A stretch of DNA of 12,637 nucleotides, taken from Gemmobacter sp. GTDB taxonomy: Bacteria > Pseudomonadota > Alphaproteobacteria > Rhodobacterales > Rhodobacteraceae. Of this stretch, positions 7,041 through 12,637 are shown piece by piece. The notes under the pieces were generated by a model, which saw only the letters and a list, made by a program, of their open reading frames with translations, had not been told where the DNA came from and made no database searches. Made by a program: the position numbers and the translations under genes. Each line of letters begins with the position of its first letter. Position 1 is the first letter of the stretch. The stretch is from NCBI GenBank assembly GCA_003509785.1, contig DOMY01000260.1:1724-14360 (forward strand), read 5' to 3'.

Positions 7041-7784
7041 ATGTCAGTTCAGGATCCCCCCCGCGCCACCCTTGCCCCCGGGCAAACCGGGATGACACGC
7101 AAGGCGATGACAGGCGTTCTGAATGTGCTGATCGAAAATGTGGTCTCCGGGGTCTGGCCGCAGGGATCGCTGCTGCCCGCCGAAGAAACGCTGCTGGACC
7201 ATTTCGGGGTCAGCCGCCCGACATTGCGTGAAAGCCTGCAGCACATGGTGGCGGCCGGTCTGGTGCGCTCCCGCCCGCGCGCAGGCACCGTGGTGCAGCC
7301 GCAGGCACAATGGAACCTGCTGGACCCCGTGGTTCTGGAAGCCGCGCTGCGACACATGCGCGACCGCAGCTTTTACGACAATCTGGTGGATGCCCGGATG
7401 TTGATCGAGCCCGAGGCTGCGGCGCTGGCCGCCCGCAATGCGGCGCCACGGGCCCTGGCGGCAATCGGCGCGGCCTTTGCCGATATGGTGGAATCCGAAG
7501 GCCGCGACACCGAAAGCTGGAGCATGGCCGATCTGGCCTTTCACACCGCCATCATCGAGGCATCGGAAAACTGGGTGCTCCGGCAGTTCATCGTGGCGAT
7601 CCGGGCCGCGCTGATGGCCAGTTTCCGCATGACCAACCGCGCGAGCCAGTCGCATGAAGGCGCGATTGCCATGCACCGCGCCGTCTATGATGCCATCCAG
7701 CGCGGCCAGCCCGAAGAAGCCCGGCAGGCGATGCAGGCGCTGATCGGGCTGGCACGGCAGGACATGAACCGCTCTTTCGGCTGA
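7041..7784 (+). CDS. FadR-subfamily GntR regulator, DgoR-like
   Basis: A 247-residue transcription factor. N-terminal winged helix-turn-helix: LLPAEETLLDHFGVSRPTLRESLQHMVAAGLV (about 44-75), a classic GntR pattern. C-terminal FCD ligand-binding domain (about 110-245) with LVDARMLIEPEAAALAA, DLAFHTAI (D164, H168) and MHRAVYDAIQRG (H212), residues expected at its metal or acid-binding site. The linker QWNLLDPVVLEAAL resembles the QWNYLDTDVLQW of E. coli DgoR as I recall it, and DgoR responds to galactonate, which fits dgoD in the divergent operon. It is probably a repressor relieved by an aldonate. AAGGAG lies 14 bases before the ATG at 7041, longer than usual spacing; an internal ATG at 7092 (MTRKAMTGV) is an alternative start that leaves the DNA-binding domain intact. 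Confidence 0.92.
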   Translation: MSVQDPPRATLAPGQTGMTRKAMTGVLNVLIENVVSGVWPQGSLLPAEETLLDHFGVSRPTLRESLQHMVAAGLVRSRPRAGTVVQPQAQWNLLDPVVLEAALRHMRDRSFYDNLVDARMLIEPEAAALAARNAAPRALAAIGAAFADMVESEGRDTESWSMADLAFHTAIIEASENWVLRQFIVAIRAALMASFRMTNRASQSHEGAIAMHRAVYDAIQRGQPEEARQAMQALIGLARQDMNRSFG

Positions 7785-7801
7785 TACCCTGCCCGCGGCG
7801 A

Positions 7802-8782
7802 TCAGCCCAGAGCGACAGCCCCGTAAGCGTCGGCCTTTGCAGCCCTGCCCGGCAACCCCAGATTGCGCGGCGCCGGTTTCGCAGGCTGCGCCGCACGACC
7901 AGAGCGGTAAAGCCCGAGGGTAAAATCAATGAACGCCCGCAATGCAGCAGAGGGATTGCGGCGTGACGGATAGACCACGCTCAGCGGCAGGTCCGGCATC
8001 CGGTATTCGGCCAGAATCTGCACCAGCCGGCCACTCGCCAGATCATCCTTCACCAGAAACTCTGGCTGATAGGCCACGCCCTGCCCTGCCAGTGCCGCCG
8101 CGCGGATCACATCCCCATTGTTCGAGGCAAAGGTCGGGTGGATCTTCTGGTGCATCACTTCACGGCCCAGCCGGAAGGCCCATGTGCCGCTGCCGCGCAT
8201 ATTGGTGTAATGCAGCGCCCGGTGTTGGGCCAGATCGCTGGGGCGCAGCGGGGTGCCATGGCGTTCCAGATATTCGGGCGACGCCACCACATAGGTCGGG
8301 ATGCTGTCCAGCTTGCGCACGATCATGCTGGTATCATCCAGCTCCCCGATGCGGATGACTGCATCATAGCTTTCGCTGACCAGATCGGTGCAATTGTCGT
8401 CCAGCACGGCCTCCAGCTGAATTTCCGGAAAGGTTTCCATGAACTTCAGCAGATCGGGGTAAAGCGTGCTGACAGCATTTGAGGCCGGAAACCCGATCTT
8501 CAGCGGGCCTGCGGCCTTGGCTGTCTGTGTCTTCACCTGCTCGTTGGCGTCATGCAGCAGATCAAGGATGCGCTGCACCTTGGCATGATATTCGACGCCC
8601 AGCGGTGTGGGTTTGACCGAACGGGTGGTGCGCGTCAGAAGGCGGGCGCCCAGGCTCGCCTCCAGATCGTTGATATGCTTGCTGCACATGCTTTTCGAAA
8701 TGCCCATCCGGCGGGCGGCGGCGGCAAAGCTGCCTTCTTCGATGATATAGGCGAAGGTCTGCAGGATCGCGGTATCCATCAT
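7802..8782 (-). CDS. LysR-type transcriptional regulator
   Basis: A 326-residue regulator. The N-terminal winged helix-turn-helix reads ILQTFAYIIEEGSFAAAARRMGISKSMCSKHINDLEASLGARLLTRTTRSVKPTPLG in overlapping form (about residues 6-62), followed by the linker helix and a periplasmic-binding-like effector domain from GPLKIGFPAS (about 93) to LRAFIDFTLGLY. It resembles the large CrgA/YhjC-like branch. Two tandem ATGs (8782, 8779) can start it; I use 8782 because it overlaps the stop of a preceding small ORF as ATGA. No good Shine-Dalgarno precedes it, which fits coupling or weak expression. A tail of about 30-35 residues rich in Ala, Pro and Arg extends past the normal end. It converges with the GntR gene with a 17-base gap. 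Target genes are not evident; autoregulation or control of the neighbours is possible. Confidence 0.93.
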   Translation of the reverse strand: MMDTAILQTFAYIIEEGSFAAAARRMGISKSMCSKHINDLEASLGARLLTRTTRSVKPTPLGVEYHAKVQRILDLLHDANEQVKTQTAKAAGPLKIGFPASNAVSTLYPDLLKFMETFPEIQLEAVLDDNCTDLVSESYDAVIRIGELDDTSMIVRKLDSIPTYVVASPEYLERHGTPLRPSDLAQHRALHYTNMRGSGTWAFRLGREVMHQKIHPTFASNNGDVIRAAALAGQGVAYQPEFLVKDDLASGRLVQILAEYRMPDLPLSVVYPSRRNPSAALRAFIDFTLGLYRSGRAAQPAKPAPRNLGLPGRAAKADAYGAVALG

Positions 8783-8883
8783 GATACCACATGCAGGCGC
8801 GGATGCCCCCGGCGCAGGGTTGATGTTGATGCGGTGATGCGGGCCCGCACGGGTCCGAGGGCGGCAAGTGTGGCGGCGGTCAT
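8779..8883 (-). CDS. Possible 34-residue leader ORF overlapping the LysR start
   Basis: From ATG at 8883 a 34-codon frame runs to TGA at 8781-8779; it begins MTAATLAALGPVRARITAST. The TGA overlaps the first LysR ATG in the arrangement ATGA. AAGAAGAG lies just upstream at plausible ribosome-binding distance. The peptide is basic, with an Ala-rich start and Thr/Ser- and Arg-rich stretches, and I do not recognise it. It could be a coupling or attenuating upstream ORF, the remnant of another gene, or chance in GC-rich DNA. A frame this short has little statistical support; the exact overlap is the main evidence. Confidence 0.3.
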   Translation of the reverse strand: MTAATLAALGPVRARITASTSTLRRGHPRLHVVS

Positions 8884-8901
8884 CCGGCTCTTCTTTATTC
8901 A

Positions 8902-8923
8902 AATGTAATCTTGCCGTTACATT
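8902..8923. promoter_or_regulatory. Perfect palindrome upstream of the LysR unit, candidate operator
   Basis: AATGTAA (8902-8908) and TTACATT (8917-8923) are exact reverse complements around an 8-base spacer. It lies 19-40 bases ahead of the small ORF start, where a promoter or LysR autoregulatory box would be. The arm is AT-rich in GC-rich surroundings. It could equally serve another dimeric regulator. The rest of the gene-free stretch 8924-9112 shows no ORF, repeat or promoter that I can support. Confidence 0.45.
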
Positions 8924-9112
8924 GGGGGCAGGCCCCACCGCGCCGCCAGAGCGAAACCTGCACCACCACTGTGCATGGATGCAGAGACGGAAGTGGCCCT
9001 GCAGAATAATGCAGGAAATCATGGGATTTTCGGCAAGGATGCTGCCGCCAGGGGCTTGGCCGCCAGGATCAATTGCCTGTGATCCGCAGGCCGCAGGCGC
9101 CCTCGAACGAAA

Positions 9113-9142
9113 GGGGCCACCCGGTTTGCGCCGGATGGCCCC
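9113..9142 (-). terminator. Rho-independent terminator of the secreted repeat-protein gene
   Basis: On the minus strand GGGGCCA-T-CCGG, loop CGCAAA, then CCGG-G-TGGCCCC, followed by TTTCGTT. With the U-G pair this makes a 12-bp GC-rich stem and a short T-rich tail, 22 bases after the stop at 9165. Classic intrinsic terminator layout. Confidence 0.8.
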
Positions 9143-9164
9143 TGTTGCACCTTGGTGCTGTGGA

Positions 9165-9680
9165 TCAGCGGTTTGCGACCGACTCGCGCGCTTTCAGAAC
9201 GGCCAGTTCAGCCAGGGTGTAATCGGCGGGGTTCACGCCCAGCGATGCGGCCAGCTGTGCCTGCCCGGGGGTGACGGTTCCGGCGGCGGCGCCTTCCACA
9301 CGGTTTTCATGGTTCACATAGAAGGCTTCTGCGCGCACATCGTTGCGTTCACGGGCAGAAGAGATCAGCGAAAGTTCGGCAGAGGTGTAGGCAGCGGGGT
9401 CAAGGCCCAGCTGTGCGGCGACCTGTGCCTTGCCAAGCGTCACCACGCCCACGTCACCCGATTGCACGGTGCGGTTGGTATGCGACAGGTAGAACTGCTC
9501 GGCCAGCGGCTCTTTGTCCTTGCGGGCCTTGGCGATCAGCTGCAGCTCGGTCGACGTATACTCAGTGGCATCCACACCCAGCTGGGCGGCGATCTGTGCC
9601 TTGCCGGGATTGACGGAGCTGGCCGAAACGGCACCTGCGGAAAGGGCAAGGGCGACGGCGATAAATGCAACGGTTTTCAT
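9165..9680 (-). CDS. Secreted protein of three tandem ~48-residue repeats, function unknown
   Basis: A 171-residue protein with a clear Sec signal peptide (MKTVAFIAVALALSAGAVSA, cleavage after residue 20) and no lipobox, so periplasmic or exported. The mature part is three copies of one motif: residues 23-70, 80-127 and a shortened 136-171. Each begins V-x-x-G-K/Q-A-Q-x-A-A-x-L-G-V/L and continues Y-T-x-x-E-L; the first two end in E-x-F-Y-x-x-H-x-N-R. The start at 9680 follows AAGGATAACACC, a good ribosome binding site; a longer in-frame reading to 10136 would overlap chrA on the other strand and has no signal peptide, so it is rejected. No cysteines and no enzyme motif. I believe similar small proteins occur in Rhodobacteraceae as hypothetical proteins, but I know of no function. 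It is monocistronic, with its own terminator, and divergent from chrA. Confidence 0.88.
   Translation of the reverse strand: MKTVAFIAVALALSAGAVSASSVNPGKAQIAAQLGVDATEYTSTELQLIAKARKDKEPLAEQFYLSHTNRTVQSGDVGVVTLGKAQVAAQLGLDPAAYTSAELSLISSARERNDVRAEAFYVNHENRVEGAAAGTVTPGQAQLAASLGVNPADYTLAELAVLKARESVANR
9168..9614 (-). repeat. Three in-gene protein repeats
   Basis: Repeat 1 at 9614-9471, repeat 2 at 9443-9300, repeat 3 at 9275-9168 (minus strand). Periods are 57 and 56 codons. Copies 1 and 2 share most residues in the AQ-AAQLG core and the FY-x-x-H-x-NR end; copy 3 keeps the core but lacks the end. The spacers between copies are Gly/Val/Ala-rich and dissimilar. Confidence 0.85.
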
Positions 9681-9902
9681 GGTGTTATCCTTTTCATCAT
9701 CTGTGTGGAAGCTGTTCCCGCTTCCGATGACATGCAGATAGTCCTGCCCAAGCCGCCCGAGAATGAGCGAATTTGCGAACTCTTTGTGCGATGTGATCGA
9801 ACTGTCACCGATCCGTGAACATATGCCCGAACGGGCCTGCAATTGCCGGAACGCGGCAAATGCCCTACCCATCCCGCAGGGGCCGACACAGCAAGGAAGA
9901 TG
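9681..9902. promoter_or_regulatory. Divergent upstream region of the repeat-protein and chrA genes
   Basis: About 220 bases between divergent starts that must hold both promoters. I see no convincing -35/-10 pair. Visible structure: GGAAGC/GCTTCC (9707-9712 and 9720-9725), a 6-bp hairpin about 27 bases before the repeat-protein start, probably in its 5' leader; and GATCG/CGATC near 9796-9814. AAGGA at 9893-9897 is the chrA ribosome binding site. Confidence 0.45.
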
Positions 9903-11267
9903 ATGCAGCAGCGTAAGGACTTTCCGACCCTGATGGAGGCCGCAAAGGTCTGGGCGCATATCGCGGCACTGTCTTTCGGGGGGCCTGCGGGCCAGATCGC
10001 GGTGATGCACCGTATGCTGGTGGAAGAGCGGAAGTGGCTGGGGGATGGCCGGTTTCTGCACGCCCTGAACTTCTGCATGTTGCTGCCCGGCCCCGAGGCG
10101 CAGCAGCTGGCCACCTATATCGGCTGGCTGATGCACGGGGTGCGCGGCGCACTGATGGCCGGGCTTCTGTTCATATTGCCGGGTGTGCTGGCCATCATGG
10201 GGTTAAGCTGGATCTATGCGATTTATGGCGATACCGGCTTTGTTTCGGCATTGTTTTTCGGGCTGAAGGCGGCTGTGCTGGCCATCGTGCTGCAGGCGGT
10301 GGTGCGGCTTGGCCGACGGGCGCTGCGCAATGCCGCGATGTTTGCCATCGCGGCGGCATCATTCGTGGCGATCTTTGCCTTTGGGGCGCCGTTTCCGCTG
10401 ATCGTGGCCGCAGCTGCGCTGATCGGCTGCGCCGGGGCCAAGGCCGGATGGGGCGCCTTTGCCGCAGGCGGCGGGCATGGCAGCGCCGGAACCGCCCGGG
10501 TGGAGGATGCGCTGACCCTGCTGGGGGCAGAATCCACCCTGCCGCAGGCGGCGCGGGCCGGGGCCTTCAGGGCCGGGCTGGTGGCCCTTGTGATCTGGCT
10601 TTTGCCGGTGGTAGCCTTGCTTCTGCTGGCGCCCGGCAGCGTCTTTGCCGATATCGCCAGCTATTTCTCGAAACTTGCGGTGCTTACCTTTGGCGGGGCC
10701 TATGCGGTGCTGGGCTGGGTCGCGCAAGAGGCGGTCGGCACCTATGGCTGGCTTGAACCCGGCGAAATGCTGGACGGGCTGGGCATGGCGGAAACCACAC
10801 CCGGGCCGCTGATCATGGTGCTGCAATTCGTGGCCTTCATGGGCGCGTTCCGCGAAGCGGGCTGGGCTGCACCGCTGATGGCGGGCACGCTGGGCGGGCT
10901 TTTGGCCACCTGGGTGACCTTTGCCCCTTGTTTTGCCTGGATCTTCCTGGGCGCCCCCTACATGGAGCGGTTGCGCCAGAATACCGCGCTGACAGCAGCC
11001 CTGTCGGCGGTGACCGCTGCGGTGGTGGGGGTGATCCTGAATCTGTCGATCTGGTTTGCCATCCATGTGATCTGGCGCGAGGTCACCCGCATCACCGCAG
11101 GCCCGCTGACGCTTGACCTGCCGCTGATGGCCTCGGTTGACATAGTGGCGGCGGTGCTGGCGGGCCTTGCGCTGGTGGCGGTGTTCCGGCTGCGGCTGGG
11201 GATGGCGGCAACCCTGTCTTCCGCAGCGGCGGCGGGGCTGGGCCTGCATCTTCTGGGCTGGGCCTGA
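9903..11267 (+). CDS. chrA: Chromate transporter family protein (ChrA, long two-domain form)
   Basis: A 454-residue polytopic inner-membrane protein of the CHR family, whose characterised members export chromate and confer resistance. It has two homologous halves. The first shows LSFGGPAGQIAVMHRMLVEE and LLPGPEAQQLATYIGW (about 22-77); the second shows LTFGGAYAVLGWVAQEAV and ETTPGPLIMVLQFVAFMGA (about 262-330), the paired FGG and PGP signatures of this family. About ten or more hydrophobic segments are evident. Of the tandem ATGs at 9900 and 9903 I chose 9903, since AAGGA then sits five bases upstream; longer readings to 9843 have no ribosome binding site. There is no chrB regulator or other chr gene nearby. 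Family assignment is firm; chromate as the physiological substrate is inferred from the family. Confidence 0.93.
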   Translation: MQQRKDFPTLMEAAKVWAHIAALSFGGPAGQIAVMHRMLVEERKWLGDGRFLHALNFCMLLPGPEAQQLATYIGWLMHGVRGALMAGLLFILPGVLAIMGLSWIYAIYGDTGFVSALFFGLKAAVLAIVLQAVVRLGRRALRNAAMFAIAAASFVAIFAFGAPFPLIVAAAALIGCAGAKAGWGAFAAGGGHGSAGTARVEDALTLLGAESTLPQAARAGAFRAGLVALVIWLLPVVALLLLAPGSVFADIASYFSKLAVLTFGGAYAVLGWVAQEAVGTYGWLEPGEMLDGLGMAETTPGPLIMVLQFVAFMGAFREAGWAAPLMAGTLGGLLATWVTFAPCFAWIFLGAPYMERLRQNTALTAALSAVTAAVVGVILNLSIWFAIHVIWREVTRITAGPLTLDLPLMASVDIVAAVLAGLALVAVFRLRLGMAATLSSAAAAGLGLHLLGWA

Positions 11268-11280
11268 ACCCACAGCAGCA

Positions 11281-11303
11281 CGGCCCCCGCATCGCAGGGG
11301 CCG
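11281..11303. terminator. GC-rich hairpin between convergent genes, probable terminator
   Basis: CGGCCCC (11281-11287) and GGGGCCG (11297-11303) form a 7-bp stem with a 9-base loop, 14 bases after the chrA stop and 20 bases from the stop of the opposing receptor gene. Neither strand has a T-run after it, so termination may be weak or Rho-assisted. Confidence 0.5.
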
Positions 11304-11322
11304 CACCTGTCCTGTGGCCCGC

Positions 11323-12637
11323 TTAGAACTTGTGCGACAGGGTCAGCGTCACCTCACGGCCTTCGCCCGCAGCACATCCCCAGCCCACCGCGCTGCAGGT
11401 GGCGTAATAGTCTTCATCGAACATGTTGGTCACACCAAGTGCCGCTGCATAGCCATCACCTTCATAGCGCAGGTTCAGATCGGCCAGCATATAGGCATCC
11501 ACCTTGCGGCTGTTGGCATTGTCAGCCCAGGTCTGGCCGACATAGCGCAGCCCCGCGCCCAGGCTCAGACCTTCGATCCGCCCGCCAAAGGCGTAATCCG
11601 CCCAGATCGACGCCTGATGCTGCGGCACCAGCGAGGGCGAATTGCCCGCAACTCCGTCGTTTGATGCGGTGATTTCAGCATCAATGAAGGTATAGCCTGC
11701 GATCAGCGACAGCTGTTCCGTCAACTGGCCACGCGCCTCAAGCTCCAGCCCGCGATGCCGCACTTCGCCGGTCTGCACCGAAAAGCCCGCGTTCAGCGGG
11801 TCTGCTGTCAACACATTGGTCTTGGTGATATCGAACAGCGCCGCGCCGAACTGCAGCGCCGAACCTTCGGGCATGTAGCGCAGACCCAGCTCCACCTGGC
11901 TGCCTTCGGTCGGCGCGAATTGTTCGCCCGCAAAGGTGCTGCCGATGTTCACCGTAAAGCTTTCGGCATAGCTGGCATAGGGTACGAAGCCATTGCCCAG
12001 ATCCCAGGTGCCCCCCACCATGCCGGTGGTCACATTGTCTTTCTGCAGGCTGGTACTGCCCGCCAGCCTATCTGCCGTCTTGTTCTCGATCCATGACCGG
12101 CGCAGGCCTGCGGTCAGGGTGGCCCCGTTTTCGAACGTCAGGTGATCCTGCAGGTAAAGACCCTTTTCAATCACCGTGGTCCTTGAATCGACATATGGCC
12201 CTGGCTGCAACACCGGGAAATCATAGCCTGGATCGGTCAGCGGGATGTTATAGCTGTTGTCCCAGCCCATCACGCCATCTTTCCGCTGGCGCGACAGATC
12301 GGCCCCGACGGTCAGGGTGTTTTCACCCCCGGCAAAGCCGGATTTGTATTCCAGCTGATTATCAAGCGCCGTGTATTGCGCCTCTTCATCCACCGTGAAG
12401 GCCGCGTAGTTCAGATTGTCTGCCGAAGGGGTGTAATCCGGCAGGATCATTCCGTTGAAATACAGATGGCGGTAATCGGTGGTCTGCCGCGCATGGCGGA
12501 AGTTCTGACGCAACTTCAGGCTGTCACTGAAAGCATGTTCCGCCTGCCAGCCAAAGCTGGCCTGTTCGGTGGCGAACCTGTTCCACGGATGCTGCGCATT
12601 GATGAACGCATCCGGCAGCAGACCATCGGCAGGATCC
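11323..12637 (-). CDS. TonB-dependent siderophore receptor, N-terminus cut by window edge
   Basis: The last 437 codons of an outer-membrane receptor that takes up ferric siderophores using TonB energy. The frame is open through the right edge: upstream of the in-frame TTG at 12513 it continues as DGLLPDAFINAQHPWNRF and HAFSDSLKLRQNFR, strands typical of FhuA/FoxA-like receptors, so 12513 is not a start. Alternating beta-strand patterns follow (NTLTVGADLSRQRKD, YLQDHLTFENGATLTAGLRRS, SQVELGLRYMPEGSALQFGAALFDITKTNV). The C-terminus has SLGAGLRYVGQTWADNANSRKVDAYMLADL in overlapping pieces, NMFDEDYYATC and the terminal beta-signal ending in Phe (TLSHKF). Two cysteines in the last long loop (CSAVGWGC) match the disulfide seen in FhuA-type receptors. 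The plug domain and TonB box lie outside. Siderophore identity cannot be told. It converges with chrA. Confidence 0.93.
   Translation of the reverse strand, partial: DPADGLLPDAFINAQHPWNRFATEQASFGWQAEHAFSDSLKLRQNFRHARQTTDYRHLYFNGMILPDYTPSADNLNYAAFTVDEEAQYTALDNQLEYKSGFAGGENTLTVGADLSRQRKDGVMGWDNSYNIPLTDPGYDFPVLQPGPYVDSRTTVIEKGLYLQDHLTFENGATLTAGLRRSWIENKTADRLAGSTSLQKDNVTTGMVGGTWDLGNGFVPYASYAESFTVNIGSTFAGEQFAPTEGSQVELGLRYMPEGSALQFGAALFDITKTNVLTADPLNAGFSVQTGEVRHRGLELEARGQLTEQLSLIAGYTFIDAEITASNDGVAGNSPSLVPQHQASIWADYAFGGRIEGLSLGAGLRYVGQTWADNANSRKVDAYMLADLNLRYEGDGYAAALGVTNMFDEDYYATCSAVGWGCAAGEGREVTLTLSHKF

Noticed and set aside
7785..7801. Terminator between the convergent GntR and LysR genes
   Set aside because: Only 17 bases between stop codons and no stem followed by T residues.
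9168..9614. DNA repeat array resembling CRISPR or a minisatellite
   Set aside because: The periodicity is at the protein level, about 170 bases with diverged copies inside one ORF; no short identical repeats with unique spacers.
8868..9818. 316-codon plus-strand frame covering the LysR upstream region and the repeat-protein gene
   Set aside because: Its 3' two-thirds is antisense to the repeat-protein gene, and the His/Gly/Gln-rich sequence has no recognisable domain; it also runs across the terminator.
9681..10136. Long reading of the secreted repeat protein starting at 10136
   Set aside because: It would overlap the first part of chrA on the other strand; the signal peptide and ribosome binding site place the start at 9680.
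12093..12637. Start of the receptor gene at the TTG at 12513
   Set aside because: The frame continues upstream with clear beta-barrel strands to the window edge, so the gene is simply truncated.

Overview
The window is a GC-rich stretch with dense codon packing, short intergenic gaps and operons of the kind seen in alphaproteobacteria. Codon use, the secreted repeat protein and the gene styles suggest Rhodobacterales (Rhodobacter/Paracoccus/Gemmobacter-like), but this is inference from style; no rRNA or species marker is present. It looks like ordinary or lightly accessory chromosome. I see no transposase, integrase, phage gene, tRNA or CRISPR array.

Region 1 (1-6891, minus strand) is a sugar uptake and oxidation operon. 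In transcription order it holds a periplasmic sugar-binding protein, a hairpin, a double-NBD ABC ATPase, one permease, an aldose 1-epimerase, a GMC-family flavin oxidoreductase and a D-galactonate dehydratase (DgoD, cut by the left edge). Junctions after the ATPase are 15, 1, 1 and -4 bases, so the last genes are probably translationally coupled. The order reads as a non-phosphorylative (De Ley-Doudoroff-type) route: import an aldose, equilibrate its anomers, oxidise C1 to the lactone with a flavoenzyme, then dehydrate the aldonate to the 2-keto-3-deoxy acid. The usual NAD(P)-linked sugar dehydrogenase, the lactonase, and the KDGal kinase and aldolase are not visible; they may lie beyond the left edge.

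Region 2 (6892-7784): an AT-rich divergent control region separates this operon from a plus-strand FadR-type GntR regulator resembling DgoR, the likely local regulator. It contains an 8-bp inverted repeat that is a good operator candidate.

Region 3 (7802-9142): a LysR-type regulator converges on the GntR gene. It is preceded by a 34-codon ORF whose stop overlaps the LysR start (ATGA), and by a perfect AATGTAA/TTACATT palindrome. A strong terminator that belongs to the next gene follows.

Region 4 (9165-11303): a small secreted protein made of three copies of a roughly 48-residue motif is transcribed divergently from a full-length chromate-transporter-family (ChrA) protein.

Region 5 (11323-12637): the barrel and C-terminus of a FhuA-like TonB-dependent siderophore receptor, running off the right edge, converges with chrA across a GC-rich hairpin.

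The most interesting items are the GMC oxidoreductase inside a dgo-type operon, the uncharacterised three-repeat secreted protein, and the small ORF plus palindrome ahead of the LysR gene. I did not find a clearly new defence or mobile system.
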